DNA from: Hexactinellida sp. DTS-2022
Lineage: Eukaryota; Porifera; Hexactinellida
Length of the DNA: 64,000 bases
Assembly: GCA_028753945.1 (NCBI GenBank)
Contig: JAPNXP010000013.1
Location: 2,170,001 to 2,234,000 of the forward strand
Direction of reading: 5' to 3'
Shown here: in pieces, positions 1-10,470 of the stretch
Position numbering within the stretch: position 1 is the stretch's first letter
Layout of the letters: each line of letters begins with the position of its first letter
Translations under genes and position numbers: made by a program
The notes under the pieces: model-generated
What the model saw: the letters and a program-made list of their open reading frames with translations, nothing else
The model's database searches: none
Told to the model about the DNA's origin: nothing

Positions 1-535
1 GAGTCGAGGCTGGTTGTCGATAGGGTATCAGTAAGTAGGGCTTTAGCATGTAACCACTATCCCCGAATATGTGCTCCCCGATTAATAAGTTGTTTCAACA
101 TATATTCCAGCCCGGGAAAGCTTCCAAATGCGGGAATCGTGAACAGACCCAGGAAAACGAGCCAACACATAACTAAATATACCATCCGATCGACATATAA
201 CTTGGACATTAAATCAGTGGTAAAATGTCGATTCACGTAATCTGCTTCATTTTCAGATGGTTTTTGAATGCGTATATGTGTCCCGTCAACTAGTCCAAGG
301 AACCCTGGAAAATGAGCAATTTCGTAAAATTTGTTCTTGACTTCTGCCTTCTCAGCTGAACTTGGCATTCTAACATACTGGTTGTATATATCCTGAAAAC
401 CTTGTGAAACATCATGAATATAGCGAGAAGCTAAAGACTGGCTTACATTAACTCCATCTCCACAGATTATCTGGACCGTTCCAGAAGCAAAAAACTGAAG
501 TGCAACACAAACCTGTAATGACTGTGAAGTTGGCT
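1..535 (-). pseudogene. PIF/Harbinger-type DDE nuclease fragment (broken, runs off left edge)
   Basis: The minus strand encodes part of a Harbinger-class transposase (DDE_Tnp_4 family), the nuclease that cuts and joins transposon ends. The first catalytic block is visible as GFLGLVDGTHIRIQKP near 290, with upstream sequence open to about 535 that reads like the helical region before the catalytic core. After the histidine of NRHF (about 225) the frame is lost. The second catalytic block (PGSVHDSRIW-like, about 130-160) continues only in another frame and later parts carry stops. The left part lies outside the window. It resembles, but is clearly different from, the Harbinger nuclease at 32992-34017. 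No terminal repeats of its own are visible. This is a dead fragment. Confidence 0.75.
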
Positions 536-725
536 TAGTATTCGACCAGGCTCACTTCAGTCAGATATTTGACTCACTTCTAGTCATTAGATTTGAATAA
601 ATTTAGTGTCGTTCGAAAGAGGAGATACGGAGGTTTTCCGTGATATTATTTATTTTAAAATTTTTAAACTTTCAGTTGGTTATTTTTATCATACAAAGCC
701 GCACTGGTATCTCATCATAAATCAC
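533..725 (+). repeat. Repeat copy, inverted partner of 6215-6470
   Basis: The segment from TTAGTATTCGACCAGG through GAGGAGATACGGAGG to a block like TTATTTTTATC matches the reverse complement of 6215-6470. The two copies flank the Ty3-type/P-like block. They could be two independent insertions of one family or the outer inverted repeats of a larger element. No target duplication was identified. Confidence 0.6.
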
Positions 726-849
726 ATTCTCAAAATTTAATGGATATTAGTGTTGTTTCACGGCATCAGAAGTTTGTCAAGCCATCAGTGGTTTGTTAAA
801 CCGCCCGTTGATTATTCTTTACCCACCAGAAAAGTCAGGTGGTGGCTTA

Positions 850-1425
850 ATTAGCCACCATCTAAATTTGATTTTGTCGAGCACTGCTACGTCCACAGGC
901 TAGAGTCCTTTCCAGAGCCCCATTCAGTAACAGAGTTACAAGGTTTCATCGGGGCTGTTAACTATTATAGATGCTATATCAGGGACATGTCGACAATTGC
1001 CGAACCGTTATATCGTTTGCTGAAGAAGGGGAAACAATGGTTTTGGGATTCGGAGTGTCAAACGGCGTTTGACGAGCTTCGCACTCGCCTAGTGCGCGAA
1101 CCTGTTTCCCTGTTGTACACAGATTGGAGGGCCGAGTTTTACGTCGAAGCAGACGCCTGCTCGACAGGTGTCACAGCGGTACTATCTCAACTAGACAATA
1201 GCACAAGTAACTTGATGCCTATACAATTATTCTCATCTTCCCTGAATTCCAGCCAACGTAATTACTCAGCTGGGCAGCTGGGCAGCTGGAAGCCTGGGCC
1301 CTAGTGGCGGCCACACGTAAGTGGGCAGTATACCTACAGGGGGCACCGGCAATCACTCTAATCACTGATCATTGCCCGCTTCAATGGCAGAAAGGACAGA
1401 GAGACCCGAAGCGTATGTATGCATG
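850..1425 (+). pseudogene. Ty3/gypsy-type retrotransposon, reverse transcriptase C-terminus and RNase H start
   Basis: Reading from about 890, the sequence has the region just after the reverse transcriptase active site of Ty3/gypsy elements: a block like ELQGFIGAVNYYRCYI, then AEPLYRLLKKGKQWFW, QTAFDELRTRL, and the RNase H start with FYVEADACSTGVTAVLSQ. The frame shifts near 1290 within the AWALVAATRKW-like segment, then resumes with a TDHCPLQWQKGQRD-like block up to about 1420. There the coding sequence stops at the foldback insertion (1450-2322). The 5' part of pol and gag are missing and no LTR is visible. The other half is at 2330-4022. Confidence 0.8.
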
Positions 1426-1449
1426 AAGGCTATAGTGCAGCGGCACATC

Positions 1450-2322
1450 CAATTGTTCATTTTTGGATAAAAGCACCAAAATTTGTACACATGTACTTTG
1501 ATGTAGTGAGAACATTTTTGGATATTGATTCAATAGAAAGAGTGTCTATAACGGCCATGACAGCTCGTCGAAATTAACACGTCCAATAGTGTTCGCCGGA
1601 CTTGTTTCCCATAAAAACTTGTTCAAATTAAGTTATATCGTCTTTATTGTTGAATTCGGTTTCGAAGTAAAATTTCCGAAAATTTGGTATATCACATGAC
1701 CATATTTTGAAGAGTTTTTTCCATAGCAACGCTGGAATGTAGCAGGAATGTGTCAAAAATTCCATTCTCCAATTGTGTCCTTACCCAATCGAGTGACCCC
1801 TCTTTCGACTCCAATCAACTACCTGAGTATAATTATACACATACCGACCCTGTAAAACGTGATTTGATAAAATTATTCGGGATTCACCGTGATTTACCAT
1901 AAATATCGACTCCACTCAACTACTTGAGTATAACTATATACATACCGACCCTGTAAAACGTGATCTGATAAAATTATTCGATATTTATGGTAAATCACGG
2001 TGAATCTCGATTTTTTTTGACACATTCCTGGTACATTCCAGCGTTGCTATGGAAAATTCTTCCAAATATGGTCATATGATATATAAATTATCAGAAATTT
2101 ACATGGAAACCGAATTCAACAATAAAAAGACGATATAACTTAATCTGAACAAGTTTTTTGGGAAACAAGTCCGGCGAACACTATCGGACTTGTTAACTTT
2201 GACGAGCTGTCATGGCCGTTATAGACACTCTTTCAATTGCCTCAATATCCAAAATGTTCTCACTTCATCAAAGTACATGTGTACAAATTTTGGTGCTTTT
2301 ATCCAAAAAATGAACAATCTGT
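1450..2322. mobile_element. Foldback element with ~300-bp inverted arms inside the Ty3-type pol
   Basis: The left arm starts ATTGTTCATTTTTGGATAAA at about 1451 and the right arm ends with its reverse complement at about 2322. The arms run roughly 1451-1780 and 2015-2322, with good but imperfect identity. The centre holds a smaller inverted repeat (GATTCACCGTGATTTACC at 1881-1898 against 1987-2004) and a ~75-bp direct duplication beginning CGACTCCA at about 1808 and 1909. No transposase is encoded. It interrupts the RNase H region of the retrotransposon, so it is younger than that element. A target duplication was not clear. Confidence 0.75.
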
Positions 2323-2329
2323 TGAAATT

Positions 2330-4022
2330 TTATGTCTATGCCGCTGGACTACTAATGGAGCTGCAAGAGCTGCCCATTAGGATCTCCTTCAGGCCGGGGC
2401 GGGAGAATCAAGTGGCAGATTACTCAAGCCGAAATCCAGGACTGAATTATGACGAAACAGTCAACCAGGAAGAACAATTTGAAGATAGAATATTCAATAC
2501 AAATGATCCAATGAGGTTATATGACGCATAAGCGGAGAGCAGATGGAAGACCCAAATATCAAGAGAGCAGTAACAGAATTCCTAGAGCGCGGACGAGTAT
2601 GGAGCTGCCAGCTGAGGAGAGTTTCTCACCACAAACTTTAATTCGCCGAGCGGAACCTACTCTTCGAAGGCCGCATAGTGACCCCAAAACATCTCCGGCA
2701 GGAAGCGGTGGACGCCAACCATACGCAGCATCACCTGGGCCAAGCCGATACACTAAGAGCATTAAGGAGAAACTTCTTTTTTGGCCACGGATGAGACACG
2801 AAGTCCAGGCATTTTCCCGCGGGTGTATGGTTTGCCAGAAAGCTAAAAGGAAAGTAACCGGTCGCGAACCTATGCAGCCAATGTCGATTGGGAAAGGCCT
2901 ACCTGGCGAAGCGATTGCAATGGATATCGAAACTTTACCATGGTCCTGCAGCCCAGACAATGGTTATAGATACGTGCTACTGATGGTAGACCTGTTTACT
3001 CGGTATGTAGAATTACAACCACTCAAAGATCAGGAAACGGAGACCGTTCTTAGGGCATTCCAGCAAACTTGGGTCTACCGTGGACACGGGATGCCAGCGA
3101 TCATCCTCACAGACCAAGGTGCCAATATCGAAGCAAAAACATTTAGTGAATTTTGCGAGATGGCAGGAGTAAATAAGAAACACACAACACCGTACCATCC
3201 GCAATGCGACGGAATGGCGGAGAGAAACATTGGTCTGGTTAAGCAAGTTATCAGATGCCTCCAAATGGATCGCCACCTCCAGAAAGAATCTTGGCCGGGG
3301 CTCTTAACTGAAGTCAGTTTTCATATAAACGGCATGGAAAACGCCACTAGTATAATATCTCCACATCTGCTCACGTACGGATGAGAGCCAATGTTCCCAC
3401 TCGACTCGTGGTGCGAACTCCTGAGTCCCGGGGAAGTAAACACCCATGGCGAATACCTAGAGGCTCTGACCCAAAAGAGAGGAGAGTTGCAGAACATTGC
3501 GAGAGAAAACATCGTAAGGAACCTCATGAAGTCGAGAAGTCGGTGTAATAACAACAGGACGGCTTCCAATATTCAAGAGGGCGACATGGTGATGTTAAGA
3601 CGCAACGAAACAAAGGATTCCCTATCACCCCGGTTCGACGTTCTCCAAAGGAGAGGAGCCAACGAAAAGTCCGCTTGAGACGTAGAGACAAATGGATACA
3701 CTTAGACCATGTGAAAAGATACGTTGGATCAACCCCCGCGATCTTCCCTGCTAGGCCAGCTGAACCTGGCGTGGAGCCGCTACCGCAACAACATGAGGCC
3801 ACCCGATCTGAAGAAGATATAGGTCCGTCAGATGGAGGGTGTCTATCTCCAGAGAACGAATCGAACGAAGGCCACGAAGAGGGTGAGACGAGTCAGGCCT
3901 GGGAACGAAGATACCCCGAAAGAATTAGAAGACCCCCTAAAAGATTCACAGATTATGTCCCATGGGGAGACGCCTCGAATGGGACCGGAAGTGAGGGGGA
4001 TTCGGACGGAGAAGTTTCTTAA
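2330..4022 (+). pseudogene. Ty3/gypsy-type RNase H end and integrase (broken)
   Basis: This continues the pol gene from 1425: RNase H end (MELQELPIRISFRPGRENQV at about 2355), then integrase. An HHCC-like zinc region is present (HHLG near 2730, CMVCQ near 2828), but the frame changes between its two halves at about 2780. The catalytic core shows AMDIETLP, LTDQGANIEA and GMAERNIG (the D, D, E positions). A TGA after HLLTYG at about 3384 and further frame changes near 3660 break the C-terminal part (DKWIHLDHVKRYVG, then PERIRRPPKRF). The end at about 4022 abuts a P-element-like pseudogene, and no 3' LTR is visible. Family assignment is secure; activity is excluded. Confidence 0.85.
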
Positions 4023-4029
4023 GGAATCC

Positions 4030-5890
4030 ACACATTCCTTTTCTCAGGAACAGAGGCATGTCATTATTCAAATGGATGAAATTCACGTGAAATCTGATAT
4101 TTCTTATAAAGGAGGGAGATTGTTTGCTTCAAACCTCGATCCAGATAATCCTACCAAGACAGTTTTCGCTATCATGGTGTCGAGTCTGTATAAGAAATGG
4201 TCTTGTATTGTTCGTCTACTCCTATGTGCTTCTGTAACAGCTGAAAAGTTATTCGACACTATCAAATCTTGTATTCATGATGTTGAAGATTGTGGCTTGT
4301 TCGTTGAAATCATCTCCACTGACAACTATCCCCTTAATAAAACTTTTCAAATTGTTTTCCCCTAATAGAAAGCTGGAAACTCGAGTACCACACCCTTGTG
4401 ATATACGCAGAGGTATTTTCCTTACATTTGACTTTGTACATATTCTGAAAACTATTCGCAATAATTGGTTGAATCAACAAACTGATAATAAGCTCTTTAC
4501 TTATCCTGATTTGAAATGTTTTTCTATTGACCGATGCGCTTATGCATTGAAAATCTGTCATGCTTCTTTCCGTGATATCCGTATAGTATACTATATAATT
4601 CTGAGAGAGATATCCTTGCTAAACTTGCCCCTCGTTTGACTTCTAAAGCTTGTTATCCATCCAATTTAGAACGTCAAATGTTAAGTTGGTCCTAAAAGTA
4701 GTACACGAATCTACAATTTCCGCTCTAGCTATCCAGGATGAGCAGCGTTCTCCTGCATTCAAATGCAACACCTCTGATTTCGTTGAGATTCTCCTATCTC
4801 TCTGGAAAATTTCAATATCAATATGCCATATAAACATATCAGGTTGAACGACCCATTGTCTAATCCAATAAGATTTAACGATGAGCGTTTTCTCTTACTG
4901 ACTAGGATTGTCTATTGGCTAGAAGCTTGGGAGTCACTGTCTGGGAAAGGTGTCAAATTAAGCAAGCAGACGTTTACCAGCTTCAAACATGCATGCCTCG
5001 TGTTGCCACAGATAGCAAATTTCTAACTCAGGACTGTGGGTTTTCATACCTCTTGACATCTTTCTTGCAGACTGATCCATTGGAACATCACTTTGGACTA
5101 TATCGTATGATGTCAGGAGCTAATTATCATGTTTCCTATCTTCAGATCTTAGAATCAGAACGTCGTCTTAAAGTATCCAATATACTACGTCTATTTTCCT
5201 ATCAGAATGATTCTAGTACTTCTTTGCAGGAATTCATCAAATCATTTTCACCATCGGATAGCGCAGATTCTACCAGTGAAGCATGAAGTTGACCTTGATC
5301 CTTTCTTGAGCACTATATCAGACCTCTCTGCCATTGACTGTAAATTTCAGGTACTTCAGTCATTAGCCTTTATTGCTGGCTATTCAGTACATCAATACTT
5401 GAAACGTAGTCAACCATGTCGTATATGCCGGGATTCTTTGACTATTGAAAGAGATTTACTCGTCGATGAATCTGATACTATATCTAAGTTCAAACTATTA
5501 GAACTCTCTGATCGAGGAGGTTTGAAATATCCATCGGAGGTAGTCCTAGAATCTATTGTCACTGTTTGGAAGATCTTTATCTGCATAGAAAATGATAGCG
5601 AACTAATGGAGATATTTGTGAAATGTCATTGTAGAAATATTCTTGTTGACTTATCTATGAATGTATTATTTATTAGATGCTGATTGTTGTAAATTATGGA
5701 TAGAGAAGTGTTCATCTTGTAGTGTGAATGGTTCCCATGTCCTTCAGAAGCTTGTATTCGTAGCTGGGAATTGTTTCTTAGCGAATAAGGTTAAAAATTA
5801 CAATTCTATGGTGATTTTCAAGAATACTGAGAAGCGAAAGTTTAAAAAATTCCATGAAAGCATACCTATTCATGTGTGTATTCTTAGTTG
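4030..5890 (+). pseudogene. P-element-like transposase, intronless copy with several frameshifts
   Basis: The reading begins with QMDEIHVKSDISYKGG and VSSLYKKWSCIVRLLL (RNase H-like core of P-element/THAP9-type transposases). It goes on, with changes of frame near 4355, 4600, 4690 and 5010, through TFDFVHILKTIRNNWLN, ERDILAKLAPRLTSKACYP, TDPLEHHFGLYRMMSGANYH and FIAGYSVHQYLK. The C-terminal CRIC and CSSC cysteine pairs follow. The THAP DNA-binding domain is absent, so it is truncated at the 5' end. Compared with the spliced copy at 34430-38330 it lacks two introns (after the ITYK-like and SQAAF-like positions). No terminal repeats were found; the 5' border abuts the Ty3-type fragment. Confidence 0.8.
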
Positions 5891-6061
5891 ATTTGATTTT
5901 GTGTATTGTTAATTGGAACCACAAATATATTTAATCATTTTACACTAGGTAACAGAATGGAGAAATCGAATTTGAAACCTATTGAGAAATTATAAAATTC
6001 TGAAAGAAATGGCAAGAGAGTAAGAGAAGACTGTTTTTTTTCGGGTTTTTTCTAAGATTTC

Positions 6062-6195
6062 ACATTGTTAAATTTGACTATTTAGACATATTTACGCTTT
6101 ATAATCAATGTAGAAGTGTATAAACGACACATCAACCGCGAAGCGGGTGGTGTGTGGTTGTGTTCTGCGGCGAATCGACCTGCAAGCGTAGCGCG
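6062..6195 (-). repeat. Repeat family A, partial copy
   Basis: This is a minus-oriented copy of a recurrent family whose hallmark is TAGCGCGCTTCG, a conserved GGTCGCTTCGCGGCAGAACA-like block, an imperfect palindrome around CAACCGC/GCGGTTG, and CATTGATTATAAAG followed by AATTTAACAATGTGA. Other copies: 6478-6590, 11985-12312, 29468-30680, 39308-39570 and 62338-62402. No coding capacity and no tRNA-like A/B boxes were recognised. Confidence 0.7.
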
Positions 6196-6214
6196 CTAGT
6201 AAAATTTAAATCAC

Positions 6215-6470
6215 AGAAACCTCCATTTCACCAAAGTATGATTACATGAATTTTCATTTAGTTATTTTTATCGTACAATGCAGGGTTGGTGAAATACCAA
6301 CCCTGCATTGTACGATAAAAATAACTAAATGAAAATTCATTTTTTTGAAAATAAATCATATTATTGTAAACCTCCGTATCTCCTCTCTCGAATGATAAAA
6401 AAATGTATTCAAATCTGATAACTAAAGTGAGTAAAATATGTGACTGAAGTGACCCTGGTCGAATACTAAG
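6215..6470 (-). repeat. Repeat copy, inverted partner of 533-725
   Basis: Reverse complement similarity to 533-725 is clear over GAGGAGATACGGAGG and the block ending TTAGTATTCGACCAGG. It contains a perfect 45-bp inverted repeat (6246-6290 and 6296-6340) with a 5-nt loop. Confidence 0.65.
6246..6340. repeat. Perfect 45-bp hairpin
   Basis: The two 45-nt arms (6246-6290, 6296-6340) are exact reverse complements around the loop GAAAT. The related copy at 533-725 has only one arm. Confidence 0.9.
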
Positions 6471-6477
6471 TCAACCT

Positions 6478-6590
6478 ATCACTCGTACACCAACCGCGAG
6501 GTGGTTTGTGAGTGGTTGTGTTCTGCCGCGAAGCGACCTAGCAATCGAAGCGCGCAAGTACCTATTGAATCGGAATGATTGCAAAATTTA
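6478..6590 (-). repeat. Repeat family A, partial copy
   Basis: The palindromic CAACCGCGAGGTGG region and the GCGAAGCGACCTAGCAATCGAAGCGCGC block match the 5' end of family A in minus orientation. It lies next to the 6215-6470 repeat. Confidence 0.65.
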
Positions 6591-6700
6591 TTCACCATGA
6601 CCCACCTAGAAGTCCACATGTTCAAAAGACCAAAATAAATGCAAAAGTATTTCAGATTCACCTAACAATAATACATATAAATAAAGAATGAACAAAAGAA

Positions 6701-7705
6701 CTAATTCAATTGCCCATGGAATCCATCTTTAAGAATAAGGGATTGTCGACTTAATATCAACAAATAGATACTCTGAAATGAACCAAGTGTAGAGTCAACT
6801 ACATCGTTTCCAATACAAATATTATCATCTGTTATCCATCTTTGCAATTCCCTTCGAATACCAAATCTAATGAAAAATAATTCTTTTAGGGCATTAATAG
6901 TTATCCCCACAGGAACATTAATCTCTATTACCTTTTGATCATTTTCATCTAGATTTTCAACAAGTATACGGAGTAAGGACAAGGTCGAAACATTATTTCC
7001 TGCTGATTTATTATCAAAAATGAATTTTCTATGAGATTCAGGAAGACCACACAACAAATTTAGCCAATAATGGCCTTCAATGACATTACCACTCTCCAAC
7101 GCCATTTGTAACGGAAGTGATAGTAAAGTCAATTCTTCTGCACTTAGAGAAATAGGCTCTTCGCAAATATTATCAGATCGAATTACGGAATGAAGTGGAT
7201 CGATTAATGTGTCAAAAGAATCTCTTGGTCCAAGTTCGTATTGAATTAGGTCTTCAAACTTATTTGCAAAGTTCATTCCATCATTTCTAACTAAGAAAGA
7301 TATCCCCCATATCTCGTCTTTAGTGTTATTTCGGTCATTAAGTTGATATAAGTAATCATCTAAATTCACAAAATAAAGTTTACTCGTAATTGAATACTCA
7401 AAGAACTTGGTACCAGACCGTTTGAGTGAAGCTGAGACAATACTTTTCCCTTGTATTTTGTATAATTGTACGACACAATTGCGAGAATTCTCGAGGTTTG
7501 TCCAAGAATTATTCTTAGTATCAAACTTATAAAGAGAACATTGTACTGAATATATGAATTCTTGATGTTGAATACGTGGATTGATTGGGATTTGAGAATC
7601 CTTTGATAAAAAGGAAGTCAAATGTTCGTGAGCAAAGTGACTCGAATTAAGGGTTTGATTTATGTTGCTATGAGATGCAACATGATGCTCATTCCTAGCA
7701 GCCAT
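6701..7705 (-). CDS. SHARPIN-like protein (PH-like domain plus ubiquitin-like domain)
   Basis: This is a 334-residue open frame from ATG at 7705 to a stop at 6701-6703. Residues about 48-155 look like the PH/WH1-type fold (YSVQCSLYKFD, then the strand-rich block ending near WGISFLVRNDG). Residues about 255-320 are a ubiquitin-like domain whose LKELFFIRFGIRRELQRWI and SIYLLILS segments match the LUBAC accessory proteins SHARPIN and HOIL-1, where this domain binds HOIP. In those proteins LUBAC makes linear ubiquitin chains in the cytosol. PH-like then UBL is the SHARPIN order; the NZF zinc finger of vertebrate SHARPIN is absent, so the frame ends just after the UBL. No intron is evident, and AATAAA (minus strand) lies near 6588. 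Family inference rests on the UBL; it could be a HOIL-1-related variant. Confidence 0.65.
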   Translation of the reverse strand: MAARNEHHVASHSNINQTLNSSHFAHEHLTSFLSKDSQIPINPRIQHQEFIYSVQCSLYKFDTKNNSWTNLENSRNCVVQLYKIQGKSIVSASLKRSGTKFFEYSITSKLYFVNLDDYLYQLNDRNNTKDEIWGISFLVRNDGMNFANKFEDLIQYELGPRDSFDTLIDPLHSVIRSDNICEEPISLSAEELTLLSLPLQMALESGNVIEGHYWLNLLCGLPESHRKFIFDNKSAGNNVSTLSLLRILVENLDENDQKVIEINVPVGITINALKELFFIRFGIRRELQRWITDDNICIGNDVVDSTLGSFQSIYLLILSRQSLILKDGFHGQLN

Positions 7706-8130
7706 ATGTGAGAATAAACAAGCTAAGGTAATACAAAAAGTTGGAATTATGTATGTATAATGAATTCAAGGTGTCCCTACAAATTTAATTAGATTGATAA
7801 AATAGGCTGAACTAATCGATAATAAATAGAATTTTTTTAATGTGAGGAATTAAGTGGACAAGATTTTCAAAATCTGTTTAATTCCTTGCTAATAATAATT
7901 GTACCCATGAAAAATTATGCAGTGTTGTATTATAGTCGATGAGAAGCTAAAATTAGATATTCAAAAAATGTATATCAAGAAACATGAAGAAAGTTCAGCT
8001 ACTAGGCTTAAAATTCCTTTCATATATATCCAGTGTTGTTACGGAAGTAGCTAAACAATCGCTTGATAAACTAATGCTCTACTTAATAAGCAATTCAAAC
8101 TATGAGTGGCCTAGCGTTAATCCCATTACT
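7706..8130. other. Upstream of SHARPIN-like gene, no feature seen
   Basis: AT-rich sequence that should hold the promoter of the minus-strand SHARPIN-like gene. No confident TATA box or initiator could be singled out. Confidence 0.4.
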
Positions 8131-8380
8131 AAATATTTCTTCTCCCAACAGACGCAGAATTTTATGGTGAAATAAAAATTGGAGGTTTAGTATAAGATTT
8201 TTTGAGTTATGGACCAGACAAATTTTGAGAAGTCATAAATTTGTTAATACAAATTAGTACCCCAGATGCAAATTATACGGTCCGTGCGCACCTACATGCC
8301 AAGTGTGAGCCCATCAAATATAAAGCTCTGACCAGGGCAGTCTACGGAGATAAAAATCCAAAATTGCAGCCTGTGCCGAG
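8130..8380. repeat. Direct repeat, partner of 9105-9365
   Basis: Shares with 9105-9365 a GAGTTATGGACCAGACAAAT block, the CAGACGCA motif before it and GCACCTACATGCCAAGT after it, in the same orientation. The two copies are diverged and of unknown class. Confidence 0.7.
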
Positions 8381-8472
8381 CGCATTTCCCTTTGTAGGCA
8401 CTATATTTTGGTGGTGGTTTATTGATAGTGCCTTCAAAGGAACATGCTGTCGGCCCAACTGCAATTTTGGAT
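8357..8472. repeat. Imperfect hairpin / small foldback
   Basis: TCCAAAATTGCAG at about 8357 pairs with CTGCAATTTTGGA ending at about 8472. Inner arms TAGGCACTA and TAGTGCCTT also pair. Probably a degenerate MITE inside the direct repeat. Confidence 0.6.
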
Positions 8473-8878
8473 TTTTTTCGCCATGTCAAGAACGCCCCAT
8501 GGTGTTAGACTCATTTAAAGGACAAAGGAACGATAGTTGAATTTGAAGTTTATTTCTATCTTGAACCATCTTGAGATCAATGTCATTCATTAGTTGTGTA
8601 TTGATAATAAATTATATTATTAGTTAATTATTTTAGCAATGTAATCCACGTTGAGTTGAGTTAATTAAGTCAACAAATTCCTTATATTATTTTATATTAT
8701 ATAATCTTTTGTTTAGTGATACTACAATTAAATAGAAGCCAGCTGGAATTTATAAGTTAAATCAATATATTCATCGCAAGTTGAAACAATAGAATTAGAT
8801 TTAACAAGTTAAATCAATAGAATTATTACAAGTTGAAGCAATAGAATTAGATCTAAAGGTTTACTAAAAACTGAAGTA

Positions 8879-9051
8879 CAGTGGTGTTCGCCTAATAGCA
8901 AGTCGAATTTTGCACGAAATTTCCTTGTTAATAGGCGAACTTGCTATTAGAGGAACAAATTTAACATTAAATGCTCGCTTGGGGACAAAAAGTAACTTGC
9001 TAATAGAGCAATATTGCTATTAGAGCAATTGCTATTAGGCGACCACTACTG
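8879..9051. mobile_element. pogo/Tigger-type MITE, TA target duplication
   Basis: 173-bp element beginning CAGTGGTGTTCGCCTAATAG and ending with the near-reverse-complement CTATTAGGCGACCACTACTG, flanked by TA on both sides (8877-8878, 9052-9053). CAGT-starting ends with TA duplication are typical of Tc1/mariner-pogo elements. A related degenerate copy lies at 50140-50295. Confidence 0.85.
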
Positions 9052-9104
9052 TATGAGTAAACAAAGAAATTTCAAACCCCAATAATGGCATTAATTAAAT
9101 CAAT

Positions 9105-9365
9105 TATTAAATATGTCTTTTTCCCATCAGACGCACAATTTTATCGTCAATCCAATAGTGAAATGAAAATTATGGCTTTAGTATAACATTTTTTGAGTTA
9201 TGGACCAGACAAATTTTGAAAGATGTTAAAAATATGTCCAAAAAATTTGTTAATCAAAAATCGTAACCCCAGGTGGAAATTAGACGGTCACTACGCACCT
9301 ACATGCCAAGTTTCAGCTCTGTATTTATAAAGGTGTGGGCAGGGCACCTGCTACGGGGAAATAAA
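9105..9365. repeat. Direct repeat, partner of 8130-8380
   Basis: Second copy of the repeat with the conserved GTTATGGACCAGACAAATTT and GCACCTACATGCCAAGT blocks. It is followed by AAT-rich simple sequence at 9360-9400. Confidence 0.7.
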
Positions 9366-9762
9366 AATAATAATGATAAAAATAATAATAATAAAGGCAG
9401 TAATTTCAATACTGGGCCACTATACTAAAGTATAGTCGGCACTGTAAAAAATAAAATCATAAAGCCCCTCACAGACGGGATGGGAGCGTGCTTCTTCTGA
9501 TTGCACTTCCCGAATGTTTTATTTAACTAGAATTTCTATATTAAAATTAAAATTTAATCTTAGTGTAATAGAATTTATTAATGTTTGAATTGTGAAGACT
9601 ACAAATGTTTAAATTAATCAAAGATTAATTATTACAAATAGAATTAGGAATACGTGTAGTATTACGTAACTATTTTGAATAATAGAATTGACATCATCAA
9701 CTTTGTAAAATGTTCCAACTTCCAAGTGTTTTCATTGCACTTGTATGAAACACATATTCACT

Positions 9763-10470
9763 TACAGGGATGGATTTTAGCACAAAATATCTTGGGGGTG
9801 CATCAGAGGCGTAGCTATAGGCGGTTCATTGAATCAGCACCCCGATGTATCGGGGGCCCCAAAGGCTCCAATTTTCACGTGAACATTGGCCAAAATCCCT
9901 GTAAACCTCCTAAAGAATTTTCTCGCTCGCTGAGCTCGCTCGTCCAGGTATTTACAATACACTTACATATCAAAATTATCACTTTGAAAAGGAGAAACCA
10001 TTGAATTACGTATATACTGTACAGGGAATCCCTGTTCGCTTGTATAAATATATAAATCAGTTGTGCCTTTATGTGGTCAATGCAGAATGCATGGTACAAT
10101 ATACTATCATCACTGTAGACCTTTTAGACATTATTTGACACATAATTAGTATATTAAAAATCTCTGTACGCCTGTACAGAACAGCCAAAATGGTAAAATC
10201 CCTATACTGTACAAGGAATCCCTGTACGGTCTTCAGGTATTCAAAGGTTCCAAAGTTCTCCATCTGCAGATATACTTCAATCATACTTCGTCAAAATTTC
10301 TGGAAATGGCATTTCCGAACCCAAATTTACCCAGATGTATGCCGCGAACCTCCTTTAAATTTTACAACTCCAATTTGAACTATTGGGGCCGGGAGCCCCG
10401 GCACATACTTTTGAACCGGGGCCCCCGAAACCTTAGCTACGCCACTGGGTGCAATGCCCAGGGTTGGGCA
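9763..10470. mobile_element. Composite hAT-type repeat (CAGGGATGGAT outer element with nested family B)
   Basis: The outer element starts CAGGGATGGATTTTAGCACA at 9763. A family B element (9804-10447, about 644 bp) is nested in it, beginning CAGAGGCGTAGCTATAGGCG and ending CTAGCTACGCCACTG, with a degenerate ~8-bp duplication (GGGTGCAT / GGTGCAAT). The same nesting at the same site recurs in opposite orientation at 53970-54436. No transposase is present. Confidence 0.7.

Noticed and set aside
6062..6195. Family A as a tRNA-derived SINE
   Set aside because: No A and B boxes at tRNA spacing could be found, and there is no clear A-rich or simple-repeat tail.
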